Below, in pieces: positions 1 to 8,166 of a stretch of 64,000 nt of DNA; positions within the stretch are counted from its first letter, which is position 1; each line of letters begins with the position of its first letter. The stretch is taken from assembly GCA_026119855.1 (NCBI GenBank), contig JAOWBW010000027.1, forward strand, positions 620,001 through 684,000. Reading direction: 5' to 3'. The DNA comes from Campanula takesimana. Taxonomy: Eukaryota > Streptophyta > Magnoliopsida > Asterales > Campanulaceae. Both the position numbers and the translations under genes were made by a program. The notes under the pieces are model-generated. The model was not told the DNA's origin, did not search any database, and saw only the letters and a list, made by a program, of their open reading frames with translations.

Positions 1-840
1 AGAAGTGCTTCCAGAAGTGTCGACAGCACTTTGGGTAGCACCACCTGTTGTACCTGAATGGATAGGGAATGAAAAATCTGGAACTGATTGATGTGCTTGT
101 GAAGGAGCTTTCTGAGATGGTATAGCCCGGGAGACTGAAGGTTTTGTCCATGGTAGATCCTTGTGCCTATTTCCTCTTTTCAGTTAGTTATCTACCACAT
201 AAAAACTGGGACTGGAAGTGAAGACATCGGAGCCCACTAAGTGTAGCTTTTAAAAGGTTAGGACTCGAAAGATTAACGAGGGATAGGGAAGTAGGAAGGG
301 TCTTTCCTCTTAGGCCATGAAGCAAGATGCCGAAACACAAGATTCCCAAAGTTGATTGGTTTGTTCTTTCCTAGCCTATACAAAACTTTAGCTTGCTCCA
401 TTGTCAGATTTTTCTCACTTTTTGTTGGGAGCCAATTAAGCATGCAAAGTTTGTGTAAAACTGAATAAAGAGATGTGAGCTTGGAGGCAGGAAATTTAAC
501 CTTGGGATCACTCGGCCATTTGCTAACTTCACCATGGGTAAGGAACTCGGACATTACATCCTTATTGCAATAGAAATTTTCCTCATTAACATTGGGTAAT
601 CCTAAGGCTTTGTTAATTATCTCGGGGTTAAAAGAGTAAACTCAACCCCTAACAAGAACCTTACCAAACTCGGGAGAAGTTTCAATGTCTAAGTTTGGGC
701 TCAAGTTGTCATAGAAGTTCCTTACGATTTTATCAACATAGGCCTTAGCTTGGGTATTAGGGATCAAAAACTTACGGTCCTCTAGGAATTGGTATTTTTC
801 AAATCAACCTCATCAATGTTCATTTCTTCCCAAAAAGGAG
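1..840 (-). pseudogene. Env-like / plant transposon-protein-like domain, decayed, runs off left edge
   Basis: Read leftwards from about 806, the minus strand gives a coherent protein-like frame. It includes a segment on a region joining to the chain (YVDKIVRNFYDN) and a segment near 'LHKLCMLNWLPT', 'LTMEQAKVLY' and 'INFGNLVF'. This pattern resembles the domain often labelled putative plant transposon protein or envelope-like protein in plant databases; that family call is from memory and not searched. Breaks are visible: an in-frame TGA at 642-644, a TAA at 273-275, then a frame that is open again from about 180 to position 1 and rich in Ser, Pro, Gln and Thr. The longest uninterrupted piece is 273-554 (93 codons). 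It is probably the middle and C-terminal part of the protein whose N-terminal part is at 1,075-1,668. Its function in plant retroelements is unknown, and this copy is dead. Confidence 0.6.
5..41. repeat. Diverged 37-bp nested palindrome in env-like sequence
   Basis: GTGCTTCC (5-12), AGAA, GTGTCGACAGCAC (17-29), TTTG, GGTAGCAC (34-41). The layout 8-4-13-4-8 and total length equal those of the motif at 4,332-4,368, with a few changed bases. It lies where the env-like frame is open. Confidence 0.6.
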
Positions 841-1074
841 TATTGCTATGTTTTAACAAGTATTCCTTATTTTCCTTTGAAGACTCCTGAGGTATTGCCT
901 ATTCCTCTCAATTTCTCATAACAGACTGGAATCAGAATCAAGGAGGTTAGGAATGAGAAGATAGGGATGTATCCTGACACGATTTGGCTCAAATCAACTC
1001 AGTCAGCCTGAGGTAGCGACGGTAGGAAGGTCAATGTTCACCCTGAGTTTTCGACACGGGACTCAGAATCAGAA
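841..1074. other. Degenerate linker between the two env-like fragments
   Basis: This stretch should join the N-terminal env-like frame (1,075-1,668) to the domain at 1-840, but stops occur in the minus-strand frames, one of them about 45 bases past 1,075. It holds short repeated phrases built on GAATCAGAATCA at about 930 and 1,065; a related GGAATCAGG phrase occurs at about 6,148 in the pol linker. Nothing else is recognisable. Confidence 0.4.
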
Positions 1075-1668
1075 TCAGGTACCTCCTTCGACCGGGTCTG
1101 TCGTGGAAGAGGTGTTGCTGCTTGCCTTCTTGACAGCACCACTGTCAGCACCTTCAATACCTTTACCCTTTGCCAACCTTCGAGCAGCAGCGGCTAATGT
1201 CTCACTTTCCTCTTGATCATCAACCCATGCTTCAAAGTCATCTTCAGAATTTTCTTTCTCCACGGAGTAATTTTCGTCAGAGGCATGAAGGGAAGATAAG
1301 CTTTGAGAATCATCTTCTGAGAGCTCAATCGGATCAGAAGGGGTATTTGAGGTTGACTTGCTGAACATTGCCCTTAACCTGCTTGAAGTCCTCTTTTTAG
1401 GTGCTTGGACAGTTGGTGGTTGTGGCGGAGCTTTCCGCTTCTTCTTGGTGGCTTTGGTGGTTGTTGCAGCTGGTTGGGAAGGAGCCATGGCGGGAGGCGC
1501 TTGGGCGACTGGAATTGGAGGAGGACCGGACCCAACAATCTCCAAATTGGGCGGTGATGTCACTGGTGTTGTCGCCGGTGATGTCTCCATAGGAGAGAAA
1601 AATCGAGCCTCACCCGCACTTGGGGAGACTTCCATGGGCTCTGTGGTTTCTTTGGATGGTGAAGCCAT
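1075..1668 (-). pseudogene. N-terminal fragment of env-like protein, low complexity
   Basis: An open frame of 197 codons begins at an ATG at 1,668 and is followed in the same orientation by the env-like domain remains to its left. The fragment is low in complexity: a Ser/Thr/Pro-rich start, a Pro/Ala stretch around residues 45-70, two basic patches (TKKKRK about residue 73, APKKRTSSRLR about residue 89), then a Ser/Asp/Glu-rich acidic region around residues 110-155 and a basic 'AARRLAKGKG' motif. No signal peptide or membrane segment is evident, so an envelope role is not supported by this part. Basic patches could be nuclear targeting signals, which is inference. The open plus-strand frames over the same bases are shadows. 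It lies downstream of pol on the same strand, the position of the env-like gene in Sireviruses. Confidence 0.5.
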
Positions 1669-2360
1669 TGATGATTTGAGAAAAAGAAGGAAGAGTTTTT
1701 AGAAGAGGGATTTCTAGGGTTTTGTTCGACTGAGAGAGAGAGATATCGGCGAGTTTTGATGAGGGAGGAGGGTTTATTTAGGATTTAATTAGGAAGTATT
1801 CAAATGGAAGTTAAATACTCAACATTAAATTGAGATAACTATCTCTAATCCTACAAACACTCAACTCCCCCTATTTTTTAGCTCTCCCTATTTTCTAGCT
1901 AGATAGGTAAACTCAAACTCAACTCCCACATTTTTGAAAATCAACCGTCCATTATCCCCAAAAAGCCTTTTTTAAAAAAAAAATAAAATAAAATAAAAAT
2001 AAGAGAATAAAAATTAATCTAAGGTAATTCGGCTTAGGTAAATAAAGTCCATAAAATTTTGAAATGCAAATTAACTTATGACTTTAAAATTTTAGGAAAG
2101 TAGTTACCTAGTTAGATTTACCAAAATAAAGGGATTTAATAAAAACCTTTTTGAAATCAAAACTCCACAAATTAAGGGACTTTCGGACTTCCCAAATTTA
2201 ATTATTGAATCCGAAAAATAATAGATAAAAAATAATGTGGCACATACTAATGTGTTATTGGTAATGTTGGTAACACTTTCGAAAACACATAAGTCAAATA
2301 TCCCCTTGATAAAAACTTTTTACTTGAAAGAACATAAGGCAAAACAATCCTCATTATTAA

Positions 2361-2480
2361 CACTTGAGGTAAATTGTTATGCTTCTTTTAAATAAGCATT
2401 TGAGGCAAAAACAAGCTTCCCACATTCAAACACTTGAGGCATAGCAAGCCTTAATTAAGAGTGTTTGAGGTAAAATAAAT
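2361..2480. repeat. Short diverged tandem motif, TTGAGGYA every 31-36 bp
   Basis: Four copies of a phrase like CACTTGAGGCA start at about 2,361, 2,397, 2,431 and 2,461, each followed by an A-rich tail. A weaker relative (ACATAAGGCAAAA) lies at 2,332. Spacing shrinks from 36 to about 31 bp, as expected of an old, decaying minisatellite. Function is unknown. Confidence 0.5.
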
Positions 2481-2701
2481 CTAACAAGTTAGATAAAATA
2501 AGCTTGTTCTTCATCTTTAAGCACTTTAAAATAAGTATAATTTACATTTCAATATCTACAAGATAGCATCGTAGTAACGAGCTCCGTGCTCCGAGTCCTT
2601 ATAAAGTGTAAAAAATACTTTAGTGATTTGCACCTTTCAAGTAGGATACACTGTAGTAGCGAACTCCATGTTCCTAATACGTAGTACGAAATCACTAGAT
2701 A

Positions 2702-2706
2702 GTATA
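2702..2706. repeat. Left target-site duplication of the solo LTR (GTATA)
   Basis: Five bases directly before the LTR start. They match the five bases after the LTR (GTATC, 4,078-4,082) at four of five positions, as expected for an aged 5-bp target-site duplication of a copia element. Confidence 0.5.
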
Positions 2707-3535
2707 TGTTGGTATTATGCCCTAGGCATGTTGTTTGTTAAACAAATGTTATTATTTATAAAGATATTGAATGTTTGATTATTATGTCTTTTGCATGTTT
2801 ATTATAATAATCCCCGTCCCTGATAATTATGATTAATTATTAGTATAAGTTTAATAGATAATCATATGATGATTATGGTGTATGGGATACAATTAGACTT
2901 ATGGGTATTTGTTCGAGAACAAATACTGGACTAACCGCTATGAGGTTTATGTCATGGTCACAATGTCATAATTAAGTTTCATATAGTTATATCACTGGAA
3001 TCTTTAGACCTGAGGTTATTACAGTCTTTCACATGATGAACATTATGTTTGACGTATTCAAACGTTATCCCTAACCGGATAGCTATAAAGAATATGATTG
3101 GCATAATTGGAATCATGTAGGGAAGAGTAATAAGCCAAGATGGGATTTGTTCCTCGTCAAGAGAGATGTGAAGCTTTGGCCACTCGATGAATGGTATTGA
3201 TAAAATGCATGGCCGTGCTCAAATAAGATTTGTGTTATCAATACATTCGGGATCGAGAAAGCATTGAAAAAATGTAAGTTGACCATTGACCATGGCTTAC
3301 GTTCAATATACATCGTGTAACAAAGAGATTGTGTTATGTTCTATTTTAGGAAACTTTGGAGTTCAAAGTTATACTAATTGGGTAGTCATAATGGCTTGCT
3401 AGAGTCCGCTTATGACTTACGAGGTTTGACTGGTTCGGACTCGTTGCCAACTTAGTATAATCATATTGGGTCACACACGCAGAACGGATAATTCAAAGGA
3501 GCGAAAAACGAAGTAAAACGGGTCCTGCCTAAAGG

Positions 3536-3581
3536 ATCCGTACGGATAAATCTGGATGCTTCTAGAAACATCCGTACGGAT
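3536..3581. promoter_or_regulatory. Two perfect 12-bp palindromes upstream of the LTR TATA box
   Basis: ATCCGTACGGAT occurs at 3,536-3,547 and again at 3,570-3,581, 34 bp apart start to start. They end about 120 and 86 bp before the TATA box at 3,667. Repeated dyads in this position of an LTR U3 region are typical of transcription factor sites, but no factor can be named. Confidence 0.45.
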
Positions 3582-3666
3582 GGTTTTGCCGGCAGAATCT
3601 GTTTTTAGGAAAACTCTTGTTGAACAAGAAAACCTAATTCCTAAAGGGTTTCTGAAACCCCTTGAA

Positions 3667-3674
3667 TATATATA
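3667..3674 (+). promoter_or_regulatory. TATA box of the solo LTR
   Basis: TATATATA lies in the right third of the LTR, 70 bp before a candidate AATAAA signal, fitting the U3/R order in plus orientation. Whether this solo LTR still drives transcription cannot be told. Confidence 0.5.
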
Positions 3675-3738
3675 CATACTGATGGGAATGGTTCCCTAAG
3701 TAAGTTGATTTGATCAATTCCAAAGTCTTTCTTAGAGA

Positions 3739-3744
3739 AATAAA
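3739..3744 (+). terminator. Candidate polyadenylation signal AATAAA in the LTR
   Basis: AATAAA lies 65 bp after the TATA box, where the R region of a copia LTR would lie. It is a short motif in AT-rich DNA and may be chance. Confidence 0.35.
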
Positions 3745-4077
3745 TCACACATTATATTCTTGGGTTATTGTGATTGATTAATCTCAATTATCAAGTCACA
3801 ATAACAATTAGGAGCTTTGAAGAATAGTTATTCAACATCGTTGATCAATCCGAAGACCTAGCAGTCAAGTTCAAGAAGGCGTTCTTGAAATCTGTTCGTT
3901 GTGTGGATCATCGGTAGAGGGCGTTTGTCTTAACGCTTAATCCAAGTTTTACATAACGATCTACAAGGGTTAGTTTCCTTCATCTTGTTATTATGAATTA
4001 TTGTTCATAGCGGATCTAGGCTATTGGGTTTTATTCATGTCTATCTTCCGCTGCGCATGATTGCACGAAACCCAACA

Positions 4078-4082
4078 GTATC
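4078..4082. repeat. Right target-site duplication of the solo LTR (GTATC)
   Basis: Five bases directly after CCAACA. One mismatch to GTATA at 2,702-2,706. Confidence 0.5.
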
Positions 4083-4128
4083 TCCTTTTGGCAAGAGTGC
4101 ATCGTCGCAGCGAACTCCGTGCCCCGAG

Positions 4129-4331
4129 TTACTTAGGAAATACTATAAGTGCTTTTTTCCTTTTGCCTTTTATTTTATCACAAAAATTAGTGACTTTGTC
4201 ACTTTTTGAGTACAAAGGGGATTTGACAAACATGTTAACCAAGTATAAACCTACCAAAACAAAAAGGTCAGCATGTGCCGCCGCGAAGGCTTAAAACGAA
4301 AAAAAACTGTTTTTTTTTTATAATTATTACA
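4129..4331. other. Non-coding spacer 3' of pol
   Basis: No coding frame is supported on either strand. The stretch is AT-rich with a run of T at about 4,311-4,319. It links the pol stop and its palindrome to the ~80-bp repeats. Confidence 0.4.
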
Positions 4332-4368
4332 GTGTTACCAGAAGTGTTGACAACACTCAGGGTAACAC
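4332..4368. repeat. 37-bp nested palindrome just downstream of pol
   Basis: Outer arms GTGTTACC (4,332-4,339) and GGTAACAC (4,361-4,368) are exact inverse complements. Between two 4-base spacers lies a central palindrome GTGTTGACAACAC (4,344-4,356). On the minus strand it begins 15 bases after the pol stop. A diverged copy with the same 8-4-13-4-8 layout is at 5-41, and a partial copy starts at 6,155. It may be a Sirevirus cis-element like the palindromic repeats reported near their polypurine tract, but I cannot confirm sequence identity. Confidence 0.65.
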
Positions 4369-4383
4369 TCAAAAAACAGCAGA

Positions 4384-5976
4384 TTAAAAAATACAAAGAC
4401 CAAGAGATCTTTTCAAACTTGAAAATCTCTCATGGTCAAGGGCCTTGGTAAAAATGTCAGCAAGTTGATACTTAGTATCAATATGCTCTATGTTTATCAA
4501 ATCTTTTTCAACCAAGTCTCTTAGAAAATGGTGACGGATATCAATGTGTTTAGTGCGGGAATGTTGAACCGGGTTTTTTGAAATATTTATTGCACTCAAG
4601 TTATCACAATACATGGTCAAAATATTACTCTCAAGACTATAGTCGTCTAACATGTGTTTTAACCAAATGAGTTGGGAACAACAACTCCCGGCTTGTACAT
4701 ATTCTGATTCAGCAGTCGAGAGGGAGACACAGTTTTGTTTACGACTATACCATGACACTAAGTTATTACCCAAAAAGAAACACCCCCCACTATTACTTTT
4801 CCTATCATCCATGTCACCCGCCCAGTCAGAATCACTAAAACCAACAAGGTTGGTATTAGTATCCTTAGAAAACCATATACCTAAATCACTCGTGCCTGAC
4901 ACATATTTGATAATCTTTTTGACAGCATTTATATGAGAGAGTTTAGGACTGGCTTGATAGCGTGCGCATACGCACACACTGAACATTAAATCAGGACGAC
5001 TCGTGGTAAGATAAAGGAGACTACCTATCATTGAGCGATATAAGGTTGGATCCACATCCTCCCCCACTTGGTCCTTTCCCAACTTGAGTGTAGACCCCAT
5101 TGGTACTTTAGATGCCTTGGCATGCTCCAACCCGAACTTTGTTAGCAAACTTTTCACGTACTTGCTTTGGGAAATGAAGATCCCTTCATCCGATTGTTTT
5201 ACCTGTAAGCCAAGGAAAAAGTTTAGTTCCCCTATCATACTCATTTCAAAAGTTGATGACATGGCATCCACAAATTTTTTTAAATCAGTTTCAGTTGTGG
5301 AGCCAAAAACAATGTCGTCAACATATATTTGAGCTATGACAAGGGTTTTACCATTTCTTAAGATAAACAAAGTCCTATCGGCTTCTCCTCTAACAAAACC
5401 ATAATCTAACAAAAATTGAGTTAAGCGACCATACCATGCTCGAGGATCTTGTTTCAAGCCATATAAGGCTTTTATAAGCTTATAAACATGGTGTGGTTTG
5501 AATGGGTATTCAAAACCTTTTGGTTGTTCAACATATATTTCTTTATCAATATATCCATTCAAAAACGCTCCTTTCACATCCATTTGGTCCAATGTGATTT
5601 TAAGGTAGCAAGCTATAGCCAAGAGGAGTCTTATGGACTCAATTCTAGCCACAGGTGCGAAGGTTTCATCATAATCGATACCTTCGACTTGTGTATATCC
5701 TTGAGCCACAAGACGAGCTTTATTATGAACAATGTTACCCGTTTCATCACTTTTGTTTTTGAAAATCCATTTAGTCCCAATAATATTAGTGTTAGCGGGA
5801 CGGGGAACTAAAGTCCAAACATTATTTCGGGTAAATTGTTCAAGCTCCTCTTGCATAGCTTGAATCCAGAAATTATGTTTTAACGCTTCAATCACATTTT
5901 TAGGCTCAACGAAGGAAATAAAACAAGAGTGTTTTACCTGAGCATATATGATAGACATACACACATATCTTACCAT
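4384..5976 (-). pseudogene. Reverse transcriptase and RNase H part of copia pol, uninterrupted
   Basis: A 530-codon open piece ending in TAA at 4,384-4,386. The true frame continues upstream without stops to about 6,100, so the ATG at 5,976 is only an internal methionine. Reverse transcriptase motifs are 'GTKWIFK' (residue 67), 'DETFAPVAR' (103), 'MDVKGAFLNG' with an active-site aspartate (133), 'YGLKQ' (172) and 'YVDD' (218-221). RNase H motifs are 'SDSDWAGD' (381), 'STAESEY' with its glutamate (423), 'YCDN' (456), 'RTKHIDIRHHF' (474) and 'ADIFTKAL' (506). All catalytic residues I look for are present and there is no internal stop, so this part decayed less than the integrase or was inserted fairly recently. 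Plus-strand frames over it are shadows. Confidence 0.9.
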
Positions 5977-6086
5977 ATCTCGATAATTAATAGGCTCTTT
6001 GTTTATCGTTTGAATCCCTTCATTTACTTCCCCTATTACTTGTGTAGAAGGATGATTCCTTCTTATTCTGGCTGGGGGCTCTCTCC

Positions 6087-6806
6087 TTATAATTTCATGA
6101 ACCTCTGCACTTCTGGACTTTCTGATTTTGTTTCAGCAACAGTACTGGAATCAGGTGTTACCGGAAGTGTTGTCTCAACAGTGGAAACACTTTGGTCAGT
6201 ACCTACTTCAACAACAGAATCATGATTCTCTCTGTTATCATTCAGCTCATCTAACAGAATCAAGGGAGATTCATGTGGTCCTTCACATGTAATGCTCAAC
6301 AAGTCATAAAAAACAATGTTAACCGACTCTTGGATAGTTTTTAACCTTAGGTTATATACCCTATATGCTCTACTATTTTGAGCATATCCAAGAAAGATTG
6401 CATTATCACTTTTAGAGTCAAATTTAGTCAATTGATCCCAGTCATTTAAAATGTAACACATACACCCAAAAACATGAAAATAGTGAACTTTAGGTTTTTT
6501 GCCATTCAAAATCTCATAGGGTGTCATAGTGGTACCGGTTCTTAAGAAAACTCTATTTGCGGTGTGACAAGCGGTATTTAGTTCTTCGACCCAAAATCTT
6601 TTCGAAATTTGTTTAGAAAACAACATTATATGGGCCATTTCAAGTAAAGTCCGATTTTTCCTTTCGGCAATCCCATTTTGTTGAGGTGTTTTGGGTGCCG
6701 AGAATTCATGGTGGATTCCCATTTTCTCACAAAAGGAAGAAAAAGAAGCATTTTCAAATTCTTTACCATGATCAGATCTTATACGAGAAACAGAAGCACA
6801 AAACAT
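6087..6806 (-). pseudogene. Integrase core (second half) and C-terminal linker of copia pol
   Basis: This 239-codon piece holds the second aspartate (SDHGKEF, residue 12) and the catalytic glutamate (PQQNGIAERK, residue 48), exactly 35 residues apart as in the D,D-35-E integrase core. Further on 'FWVEELNTACH', 'PYEILNGKKP' and 'IFLGYAQNSRAYRVYN' are conserved copia integrase C-terminal phrases. The last 50 residues are a Ser/Thr/Glu/Val-rich linker whose DNA contains a partial copy of the 37-bp palindrome. The frame is open leftwards of the ATG up to the break near 6,893, so the ATG at 6,806 is not a real start. It ends early at TAA (6,087-6,089) because of the frame change before the reverse transcriptase. 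Confidence 0.85.
6155..6198. repeat. Partial copy of the nested palindrome inside the pol linker
   Basis: GTGTTACC at 6,155-6,162, then four bases, then GTGTTG at 6,167 and CAACA at 6,176 repeat the left half of the motif at 4,332-4,368. The right half is expanded and less regular, ending near GGTCAGTACC. It lies in coding sequence for the low-complexity linker between integrase and reverse transcriptase. Confidence 0.45.
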
Positions 6807-6862
6807 GTTTTTGATTTTTGAGTGTAAGATTCTGAACTTTTCAAAGGCCTCAGATTTTTCTT

Positions 6863-7376
6863 TTAAGAAAAAGATCCAAGAGAATCTAGAAAATCATCAA
6901 CAACTACTAAAGAATATTTCTTACCACCCAAACTATCGACTTCAACAGGACCCATTAAATCCATATGTAAAAGTTGAAAACAATGTGTTGTTCCAGAGTA
7001 CTGCTCAAGGTATTGGGTAGCACTGTGGCCAACACGAGTTTGTTTGCCTTTAAGACAACTTTCACAAATGATTTTATTTTTGAAATCCAAATTAGGAACA
7101 CCTTGAATAGCACCAAGTTTAATAATCTTTTCAATGTTTCGAAAATTGGCATGTCCCAACTTTTGGTGCCATAAGGTTGTGACATCAACTCTCACGGAGT
7201 TGCATACCTGTTTGTCTTCCACACAATAACAATTGTCGGTTGATCTAGTACCTGACATCACACACTTGTTAGTACGATCAAAGACTTTACAAGTATTTTT
7301 GTTGAATTTCACCTCTAAATTGTCATCACAAAGTTGGCTTATACTAATTAAATTAGCTACAAGACCATCTACATTG
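6863..7376 (-). pseudogene. GAG-pre-integrase / integrase zinc finger and start of core, truncated
   Basis: The piece opens with 'VDGLVANLISISQLCDD', the usual start of the GAG-pre-integrase region. The integrase HHCC finger follows: His 81 and His 86 in 'WHQKLGHAN', Cys 115 and Cys 118 in 'CESC', numbered from 7,408. The first catalytic aspartate is in 'HMDLMGP' (residue 150) and 'VVVDDF' comes near the end, where a one-base slip puts the frame into a stop. The open frame runs on to 7,408, but the bases beyond about 7,370-7,376 are satellite, so the first dozen codons there are not pol. The rest of pol and gag is missing. Confidence 0.8.
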
Positions 7377-7408
7377 CTGTGTTTTGCTATGCTCCAAAAA
7401 CATTTCAA
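7370..7408. other. Junction of copia pol and satellite array
   Basis: Pol-like coding ends at about 7,370-7,376. From ACATTGC on, the DNA matches the satellite segment that reads CATTGCGGTGTTTTGCTATG elsewhere, but after GCTCCAAAAA it jumps back to ACATTTCAAGATATGCC. A piece of about 58 bp is therefore partly duplicated at the border. The shared bases CATTGC make the exact breakpoint ambiguous. Nothing resembling a terminal repeat or a target duplication is seen at the border. Confidence 0.6.
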
Positions 7409-7742
7409 GATATGCCACGAATACGATCACATTGCGGTGTTTTGCTATGCTGAAAAAAAAAAAAGAGAAGTGAGTTTGGGGAATTTGCGGCTTTCATATG
7501 GACCCTTTTATAGGGGTTTTCTTGTCTCTATCAGTTAAGGATGATGTAACAAACATTAAATGCATGATAACAAAAGTTGTCTTTTGCATTTTAAGAAATG
7601 TAACAAATTTTGTTGGATTCAACTTTACTTGGTGACAATTTTATTTCTAGTTGAGGTGATGGAATATAATGGAGTCTATCAATGTAGGAAAAGTTATTGA
7701 AGAGTTATTAGCTTTGATAGAATTATAGTGAACTCAAAAGTT

Positions 7743-7760
7743 TTCCTTCTTGTAAAGGAA
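7743..7760. repeat. Small hairpin TTCCTT-6-AAGGAA in each unit (first copy)
   Basis: TTCCTT (7,743-7,748), loop CTTGTA, AAGGAA (7,755-7,760). It recurs in all units; one unit (about 58,493) has lost a C of the left arm. Confidence 0.6.
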
Positions 7761-7799
7761 GTATTTTCATTATTTAGATTTTTTGTTCATCTTTGAATA

Positions 7800-7975
7800 T
7801 GAATATGTTTAAGAAAAAGTAAATGTTGTTAGTATAAATAATAAAGTAAGAGAGAGAAAGTAATTTGGGAGTTTTGGTTGTGGGAATGACAAGTGGGTAG
7901 GGAGTTTTGGCGTTTCTTTGTTTAAGTATATTAGGACTCCATCCGTCCTAAATATTTGCTATTCTAACAAGAATG
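7800..7975 (+). mobile_element. MITE-like stretch in the unit, one Stowaway-type end (first copy)
   Basis: CTCCATCCGT at 7,937-7,946, followed by CCTAAATATTTG, matches nine of ten bases of the Stowaway terminal motif CTCCCTCCGT. The purine-rich sequence to its left (AGAGAGAGAAAGTAATTTGG, GTGGGTAGGGAG) is of the kind found inside such elements, by memory. No opposite end (ACGGAGGGAG) exists in the unit, so at most one end and part of the body survive. The extent given is a guess. Confidence 0.35.
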
Positions 7976-8166
7976 CTTGAAAAGAAAGTACATAATAGCA
8001 CTATAAATTGATACATGATAGCTTCATAAACTTTGAATAGCTATAAGATGCTCAAAAATATATGATATTAGCATACATAAAAAACATTACGACCTTGTTA
8101 AATTTTTTCGGTTTGTGGTAAATAAAAACAAAACTAATTAATTGATCTCATTTCGTAAAGTATTTC

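Larger units (their letters stand above)
1669..2706. other. Non-coding AT-rich spacer between pol and env-like gene
   Basis: No frame of meaningful length is present. The stretch holds A/T-rich sequence (an A-rich run near 1,970-2,000), a short GA-rich run near 1,734-1,742, and on the minus strand a purine-rich stretch opposite CTCCCCCTA at about 1,866. Two diverged repeat sets at its right end are listed separately. Long non-coding repeat-bearing spacers downstream of pol are known for Sirevirus elements; that comparison is from general knowledge. Confidence 0.5.
2707..4077 (+). mobile_element. Solo LTR of a Ty1/copia element (Angela/Tork/TAR-like start)
   Basis: The 1,371-bp segment starts TGTTGG and ends CCAACA, the inverted termini usual for copia LTRs. 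Its first bases (TGTTGG followed by ATGCCCTAG about eight bases on) resemble the starts of Angela/Tork-type plant LTRs, and the end carries a TTCCGCTGCGCATG phrase common near copia U5 ends; both comparisons are from memory. The plus orientation is supported by a TATA box at 3,667 and AATAAA at 3,739. No primer binding site follows 4,077 and no polypurine tract or coding region of this family adjoins, so it is a solo LTR left by recombination. Small open frames inside (3,113-3,313 and 3,471-3,677, minus) have no recognisable content. It sits inside the spacer repeats of the minus-strand element, so it is the younger insertion. Confidence 0.8.
2566..4128. repeat. Diverged ~80-bp tandem repeats, split by the solo LTR
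   Basis: Three related stretches centred on the phrase GTAGTARCGARCTCC or its variants occur at about 2,566-2,597, 2,647-2,680 and 4,097-4,128. The first and third share CTCCGTG followed by CTCCGAG or CCCCGAG. Once the LTR and one target-site copy are subtracted, the spacing from second to third is about 75 bp, close to the 83 bp from first to second. The array therefore predates the LTR insertion. Such repeats between pol and the 3' end are plausible for a Sirevirus-like element; their role is unknown. Confidence 0.55.
4384..7376 (-). pseudogene. pol: Ty1/copia pol (integrase, reverse transcriptase, RNase H), Sirevirus-like, broken
   Basis: One pol reading lies on the minus strand in the order integrase then reverse transcriptase then RNase H, which defines Ty1/copia. 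It is split over three open pieces (6,863-7,376, 6,087-6,806 and 4,384-5,976), listed separately. The first break is a one-base slip in a short T/A run near 6,893, just after the second aspartate-containing strand of the integrase core. The second is a frame change near 6,090-6,125, in the variable linker between integrase and reverse transcriptase. Gag and protease, expected upstream in the same polyprotein, are absent because the satellite begins at about 7,370. With a downstream env-like gene on the same strand, a Sirevirus-like lineage is the best guess. This copy cannot make a full polyprotein. Confidence 0.85.

Noticed and set aside
1034..1702. Plus-strand frames over the env-like N-terminal region
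   Set aside because: Low-complexity mirror of the minus-strand Ser/Pro/Ala-rich frame; no recognisable content.
2707..4077. The LTR as the 3' LTR of the minus-strand pol element, with AAAAGGAGATAC as polypurine tract
   Set aside because: Its start motif, TATA box and AATAAA order point to plus orientation. The same spacer repeats lie on both sides with a near-identical 5-bp duplication, so it is an insertion.
4652..6225. Plus-strand frames overlapping pol
   Set aside because: They are shadows of the minus-strand reverse transcriptase and integrase, which have clear family motifs.
7834..7841. TATAAATA in each satellite unit as a promoter
   Set aside because: A single short AT motif in AT-rich DNA, with no conserved coding or RNA feature downstream.
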